The notes beneath the pieces are model-generated. The model had not been told where the DNA came from, did not search any database, and worked only from the letters and a program-made list of their open reading frames with translations. Both the position numbers and the translations under genes were made by a program. A DNA stretch of 64,000 nucleotides from Mucilaginibacter terrigena (lineage in GTDB: Bacteria > Bacteroidota > Bacteroidia > Sphingobacteriales > Sphingobacteriaceae), in assembly GCF_004168255.1 (NCBI RefSeq), contig NZ_SEWG01000001.1, forward strand, positions 248,001 to 312,000, in the 5' to 3' direction. Positions 60,322 to 64,000 of this stretch are shown in pieces; the stretch's first letter is position 1, and each line of letters starts with the position of its first letter.

Positions 60322-60436
60322 TATTTTCATGCTTTAGTATGAAAGGTGGTGTTATTGGTAAAATCACCCTAAAGTATGAGCTAAAAAAGAAAGCATTGGG
60401 CCAATTTTGAACCATAAACTTAAAACCAATATTTCG

Positions 60437-60976
60437 ATGAAAAAAAATGTAATTAAGTATGGCTTATTGGCCGGCCTGATAGTATCGGTATGGATGCTGG
60501 GCAGCATAGCATATTGCTACTCTACCGGTAAGTTCGAGGGCAGTATGATATTGGGCTTTGCCTCTATGATCATCGCATTCGCGGTAATGTACCCCGCTAT
60601 AAAAAACTATCGCGATAAGCAAAATGGGGGTGTAATAAGCTTTGGCAGCGCTTTTAAAATGGCACTGCTTATCGCCTTTATAGGGTCCACCATATACGTA
60701 GCTGTTTGGCTGGTAGATTATTACCTGTTTATACCCGATTTTATGGAAAGGTACAGCGCCCACATTATTGAAAAGGCGCAAAACAGCGGGGCAAGCGCAA
60801 CAGAAATTGCCGCCAAAGTAAAAGAGATAAACTCCATGAAGGGTTGGTACGATTCATTTATCGGGGTTGTACTGATGACCTATATGGAAATATTCCCGAT
60901 AGGTGTTGTAGTATCGCTGATAACGGCACTTATATTAAAACGGAAAGCAAACAACGGCAGTGTGGCAGTTGCCTGA
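60437..60976 (+). CDS. DUF4199 membrane protein
   Basis: 179 residues from ATG 60437-60439 (MKKNVIKYG). Four predicted membrane helices (about 7-25, 36-52, 70-95, 145-165) and a conserved-looking soluble loop (MERYSAHIIEKAQNSGASATEIAAKVKEI split across helices). Matches the DUF4199 family common in Bacteroidota; function unknown. Follows the LuxR gene by about 115 bp. Confidence 0.85.
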   Translation: MKKNVIKYGLLAGLIVSVWMLGSIAYCYSTGKFEGSMILGFASMIIAFAVMYPAIKNYRDKQNGGVISFGSAFKMALLIAFIGSTIYVAVWLVDYYLFIPDFMERYSAHIIEKAQNSGASATEIAAKVKEINSMKGWYDSFIGVVLMTYMEIFPIGVVVSLITALILKRKANNGSVAVA

Positions 60977-60996
60977 TCTGTAGATACACATAAAAT

Positions 60997-61028
60997 AAAA
61001 GGCCCGGACAAAATGCTCCGGGCCTTTT
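60997..61028. terminator. Bidirectional intrinsic terminator
   Basis: AAAAGGCCCGGA, an 8-nt loop, TCCGGGCCTTTT. It is a perfect GC stem with A and T tracts on both sides, placed between the convergent DUF4199 and PhyH genes and able to serve both. Confidence 0.88.
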
Positions 61029-61031
61029 ATT

Positions 61032-62012
61032 CTACCATCTATCCAACCCAAGTAACTTCCTGCCCAATGGCGAAAGCGTTGCAACCGGGTTCTTTTTCTC
61101 GCGTTCCATCGGGTCGCCGGGGAAAGCGTAGCCCTGCATGGCCTCTCGGCTTTGCCAGCTGTTTATGCGCCATTGCCTTAGCTCTTCGTTATCTTCCTGC
61201 GCAGGCATCATGGCAATATATTGGGCAATACGTACTTTATTACCACTGGTATTGGCGCGGATGCCGTGTGGCTCCAGGCTGTTAAATATCAGCAGGTCGC
61301 CGGCTTCCAGTTTTACTTTTTCGATATTAAAGCCGGCGGTATCGGGCTTGTAATGGTCGCGGTCATCCGGTTGGGTAAGTTTCCATGTATCGTAAGTGCG
61401 GTATAATTCTGGCACGCACTGAAAACCGCCCATGGCTTCGTCGGTCTGGTCGGCCAGGGCCAGTACCCCCTGTACATTTTGCGGGCGGCTCTCGGGATCG
61501 TAATCCCAGTGGATAAAGCCTTTATACTCAAAGCCCGGCCTTAACGGGAAATTTAAGTTGGCGCGGTCTATGGTTACCCAAAGTTTTTCGGTGCCCCAAA
61601 CGTCGGCAAATGCCTGGTGCACCTTCTCCATCTGTCGGTTATCCCACATAAACTGGTGGTTATAGATCTCAACCATGCCGGTATTGTTAAGCTCGGCCAT
61701 TTGCATTTGGGCGTTGGGTTTTTTATACCAGGTCTCTATATCGTTGGCATCTTTACCTTCGTACTCCCAAAGGTAACCGGCCAGCTTTTTAACTTGTTCT
61801 TTAGGTACGGCGTTTTTGATGATCACATAGCCATTATCAACCCAAAACTGCCAGTCAGCCTCGCTTAATACCTGCAGTGGTTTACCGTTGCTGCGGTCGT
61901 TCAGTTTTATCTGGCTGCTTGTAGCGGTTGATGGGTTGCCGGGTATAACTTTATGCGCCTCGTTGGCTTTCATGGCCGGTGCCATAGTTGGTGTCATAGT
62001 TTCAGCTCTCAT
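61032..62012 (-). CDS. Phytanoyl-CoA dioxygenase (PhyH) family protein
   Basis: 326 residues from ATG 62010-62012 (MRAETMTPT). A 2-oxoglutarate/Fe(II) oxygenase core: the iron ligands His and Asp in FIHWDYDPESRP (about residue 195), the distal His in NSLEPHGIRANT (about 275) and the 2OG-binding Arg nearby in KVRIAQY. A preceding WVDNGYVIIKNAVPKEQV is a typical PhyH N-terminal motif. Substrate unknown. Divergent from an AraC regulator that may control it. Confidence 0.9.
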   Translation of the reverse strand: MRAETMTPTMAPAMKANEAHKVIPGNPSTATSSQIKLNDRSNGKPLQVLSEADWQFWVDNGYVIIKNAVPKEQVKKLAGYLWEYEGKDANDIETWYKKPNAQMQMAELNNTGMVEIYNHQFMWDNRQMEKVHQAFADVWGTEKLWVTIDRANLNFPLRPGFEYKGFIHWDYDPESRPQNVQGVLALADQTDEAMGGFQCVPELYRTYDTWKLTQPDDRDHYKPDTAGFNIEKVKLEAGDLLIFNSLEPHGIRANTSGNKVRIAQYIAMMPAQEDNEELRQWRINSWQSREAMQGYAFPGDPMEREKKNPVATLSPLGRKLLGLDRW

Positions 62013-62134
62013 AATATTTATTGGTTTGATATAACAAATGTACACGTGTAAATAGAAACGGATATCCTGTGCAATGACAGTTATTTGCTCTGTATTGATA
62101 TAATAATTAACTTTATCAATATATTTAACACAAT

Positions 62135-62992
62135 ATGGCGACGAATGAGATCCAGTTAGAACGAGTGGAGTTTGAACCGGGAAAATCCTTCAAGCTGTTT
62201 TCGCCGCGCTTGCGTAATACCTTTCTGTGGCATTACCATCCCGAAATAGAATTGGTTTATGTAGAAGCCGATGCGGGGATCCGCCATGTGGGCACGCACA
62301 TTTCCACCTATACGCAAAGCGACCTGGTTTTTATCGGCGGCAACATCCCGCACCTTAATTTTGATTACCGGCTGCGGAGCGATTATCACCAGATAGTGAT
62401 ACAACTGCGTACCGATTTTTTAGGGGCGGCTATTGGCACATCGCCGGAGTTTGCCGCGCTGCACCGCTTATTTAAACAGGCCGACCGTGGTATTGCCTTT
62501 ACCGGCGAAACCAAAGCTATTGTTGCAAAGCGCCTGAAACAGCTGAATGGCCTGAACTCGTACCGGCAACTAATAGAGCTGATAGATATTTTTAACCTGC
62601 TTGCCCATTCGGCAGATACCGAGATACTGAACACCGACCAAAGCAGCAAAGCGTTCATCCTGAAGGATAAGATTAGGATGGGCGCTATTTATGAATATAT
62701 AGATGCCAATTACCATAAAAAGCCCGATGTAAATGTAGTGGCAGCCAGGGTTAACCTTACCACAGCCGCTTTTTGCCGCTATTTTAAAAGGCAAACAAAC
62801 ATAACCTTTACCGATTTTGTGAACCAGTACCGCATAGAACGGGCAAAAAATTTACTGATGCAAGGCAGCAACATTACCGAAACCTGCTATGCGGTAGGGT
62901 TGGAGAGCATATCGTACTTTAATAAATTGTTCAATAAAATTGTGGGGCAAAACCCCTCAGGCTTTAAAAAAGACTGGCTAAATATCCAGTAG
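62135..62992 (+). CDS. AraC-family transcriptional regulator
   Basis: 285 residues. N-terminal cupin-like sensor domain (about 1-150; LWHYHPEIELVYVEADAGIRHVG, VFIGGNIPHLNF). The C-terminal AraC helix-turn-helix pair covers about 190-285 (VNLTTAAFCRYFKRQTNITFTDFVNQYRIERAKNLL; ISYFNKLFNKIVGQNPSGFKK). Divergent from the PhyH oxygenase gene with a 122-bp shared intergenic region, the usual geometry for a local regulator. Confidence 0.92.
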   Translation: MATNEIQLERVEFEPGKSFKLFSPRLRNTFLWHYHPEIELVYVEADAGIRHVGTHISTYTQSDLVFIGGNIPHLNFDYRLRSDYHQIVIQLRTDFLGAAIGTSPEFAALHRLFKQADRGIAFTGETKAIVAKRLKQLNGLNSYRQLIELIDIFNLLAHSADTEILNTDQSSKAFILKDKIRMGAIYEYIDANYHKKPDVNVVAARVNLTTAAFCRYFKRQTNITFTDFVNQYRIERAKNLLMQGSNITETCYAVGLESISYFNKLFNKIVGQNPSGFKKDWLNIQ

Positions 62993-63120
62993 CCATAGTG
63001 GCATGATCCATCAACACAGCATAGGGATACCAACACAGTATAGCACAGGATACCCGGGTTACTGATAGTCAATAGGTTTGTTAAAGTGTACTAACGACAT
63101 TTTATAAACCTGCATACACT

Positions 63121-64000
63121 ATGATCAGAGCTTTTAAAAACTCCCGGCCTATCTTTGCCGGCTGTGTACTTATTTTCATACTTTTTGCATCCATACTTAG
63201 TGCGTGCAGCAAAAAGGATGTTAAACCTGCCCCGCCGGGCGTAACAGGTACCAAACCCGTAGTAGTGGTAGTTAAAGACACTACCGTTTCAATCTCTATA
63301 GATCGCAGCCAAAAATTACAGCAGATTGATGGCTTTGGCTTTTTTGGCGGCAGGGCACCCTGGTGGGCAGATGCAAGTGAAATATACAGTGATGATTGGG
63401 CCAACCAGGTAATAAACGACCTGGGTATCACCATTTGGCGAAACGAACTGTACTCTGATTCCCCTGACCAAGACGCTACATGGGATAAGCAAAGGCCGGT
63501 TGTAGAAGGCCTTAACAAAGTTGCTAAAGCAGCTAAAGTACCGCTTAAGTTTATTTTTACGGTATGGTCGCCGCCGGCAAATTTAAAATGTAAAATAGGG
63601 GCTGATAATAAACCTATATCCGGTACTCCAAACCCAACAGGCACCAAAAACGGTGGCGCGCTCGATCCTGCAAAATATACCGAGTATGGCAATTATTTAG
63701 CCAATGGCTTACAGCTTTACAAGGACGCGGGCGTAAATGTGTACGCGATAAGTCCGCAAAACGAACCGCTTTTTGTAGAACCGTACAATTCCTGCGTTTA
63801 TAACAATATGGATGGTTCGTATGCCGCCATGCTTGCCAATGTGATACCTGTGGTAAAATCTAAATTTCCCGGGGTAAAAGTTTTTGGCGCCGAAAATATG
63901 CTGGATATGGAGGGAGGTAAAGACCGGCAATACTTTTACAATACCAGCATCAAAAACAGTCCGGACGCTTTAAAAAATATTGATATATGGGCGATGCACG
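63121..64000 (+). CDS. GH30-like glycoside hydrolase lipoprotein (cut at window end)
   Basis: At least 293 residues; the 3' end is outside the window. Lipobox LSAC near residue 29. A (beta/alpha)8 domain has IDGFGFFGGRAPWW near residue 75, characteristic of GH30 N-termini, and the acid/base Glu in YAISPQNEPLFVEP (about 222). Likely an exported beta-glycanase acting on plant or fungal polysaccharide. The 3'-half nucleophile cannot be checked. The preceding spacer (62993-63120) holds no gene. Confidence 0.88.
   Translation, partial: MIRAFKNSRPIFAGCVLIFILFASILSACSKKDVKPAPPGVTGTKPVVVVVKDTTVSISIDRSQKLQQIDGFGFFGGRAPWWADASEIYSDDWANQVINDLGITIWRNELYSDSPDQDATWDKQRPVVEGLNKVAKAAKVPLKFIFTVWSPPANLKCKIGADNKPISGTPNPTGTKNGGALDPAKYTEYGNYLANGLQLYKDAGVNVYAISPQNEPLFVEPYNSCVYNNMDGSYAAMLANVIPVVKSKFPGVKVFGAENMLDMEGGKDRQYFYNTSIKNSPDALKNIDIWAMH

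Noticed and set aside
1..64000. tRNA, rRNA, CRISPR array or prophage
   Set aside because: Spacers were read for T-loop-like GTTCGA contexts, regularly spaced repeats, and integrase or phage genes; none was convincing.

Overview
The window looks like chromosomal DNA of a Bacteroidota bacterium, most probably a Sphingobacteriaceae relative (Mucilaginibacter/Pedobacter type). The evidence is the gene families (a TonB-dependent receptor with a carboxypeptidase-regulatory-like N-domain, a TolB/Omp85 fusion, DUF4199, YXWGXW lipoprotein, a short speA, CtlX), two good TAnnTTTG-type promoters, and almost no Shine-Dalgarno sequences. There are no rRNA or tRNA genes, CRISPR arrays, phage genes or transposase genes that I can see. 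The genus is an inference.

Layout. 0-4.4 kb: mnmA (3' end cut off), proA-proB and an M50-like membrane protease. 4.4-15.7 kb: a sulfur region. A 23-codon leader ORF ending in four cysteine codons precedes a TonB-dependent receptor on the + strand. It converges on a complete assimilatory sulfate-reduction operon on the - strand: sulfite reductase, cobA, a siroheme-synthase/TauE fusion, cysH, cysD, cysN. That operon has its own short leader ORF with tandem Cys codons, followed by an intrinsic terminator just before the first gene. 15.7-22.1 kb: arginine genes (speA, ctlX, an arginine deiminase-like gene, argS). 22.2-28.1 kb: small lipoprotein, SRPBCC protein, hydroxyacyl-CoA dehydrogenase, bioD-bioF, an LTXXQ-type protein, a LexA-like XRE/S24 regulator divergent from a small GIY-YIG-like gene, and msrB. 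28.3-35.4 kb: a 1064-residue metalloprotease-like/TolB/Omp85 fusion, PBP1A, an unknown secreted protein and a MOSC protein. 35.5-49.5 kb: GMC oxidoreductase, ThuA, M28 peptidase, OmpA, PRC-barrel, isochorismatase-like hydrolase, FUSC transporter, PEP carboxylase, DUF4142 and DUF763. 49.7-57.2 kb: DUF4268, GH3, GH29, SMP-30 and two GT2 glycosyltransferases. 57.2-61 kb: a partner-switching signalling cassette (membrane protein, receiver-PP2C phosphatase, STAS, HATPase, LuxR-type regulator), then DUF4199. 61-64 kb: PhyH oxygenase divergent from an AraC regulator, then a GH30-like lipoprotein that runs off the end.

How the genes work together. CysDN activate sulfate to APS, an iron-sulfur CysH reduces APS to sulfite, and the siroheme sulfite reductase makes sulfide. 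CobA and the CysG-like domain supply siroheme, and the fused TauE domain probably moves a sulfur oxyanion. Both the operon and the opposing TonB receptor appear to be preceded by cysteine-codon leader peptides. I therefore infer a cysteine-responsive attenuation regulon in which the receptor imports a sulfur-containing nutrient. This is the most interesting signal in the window.

Intergenic regions are rich in imperfect palindromic repeats of several families. One has supplied the C-terminal tail of cysH, and one about 460-bp hairpin-bounded element lies at 38.2-38.66 kb.
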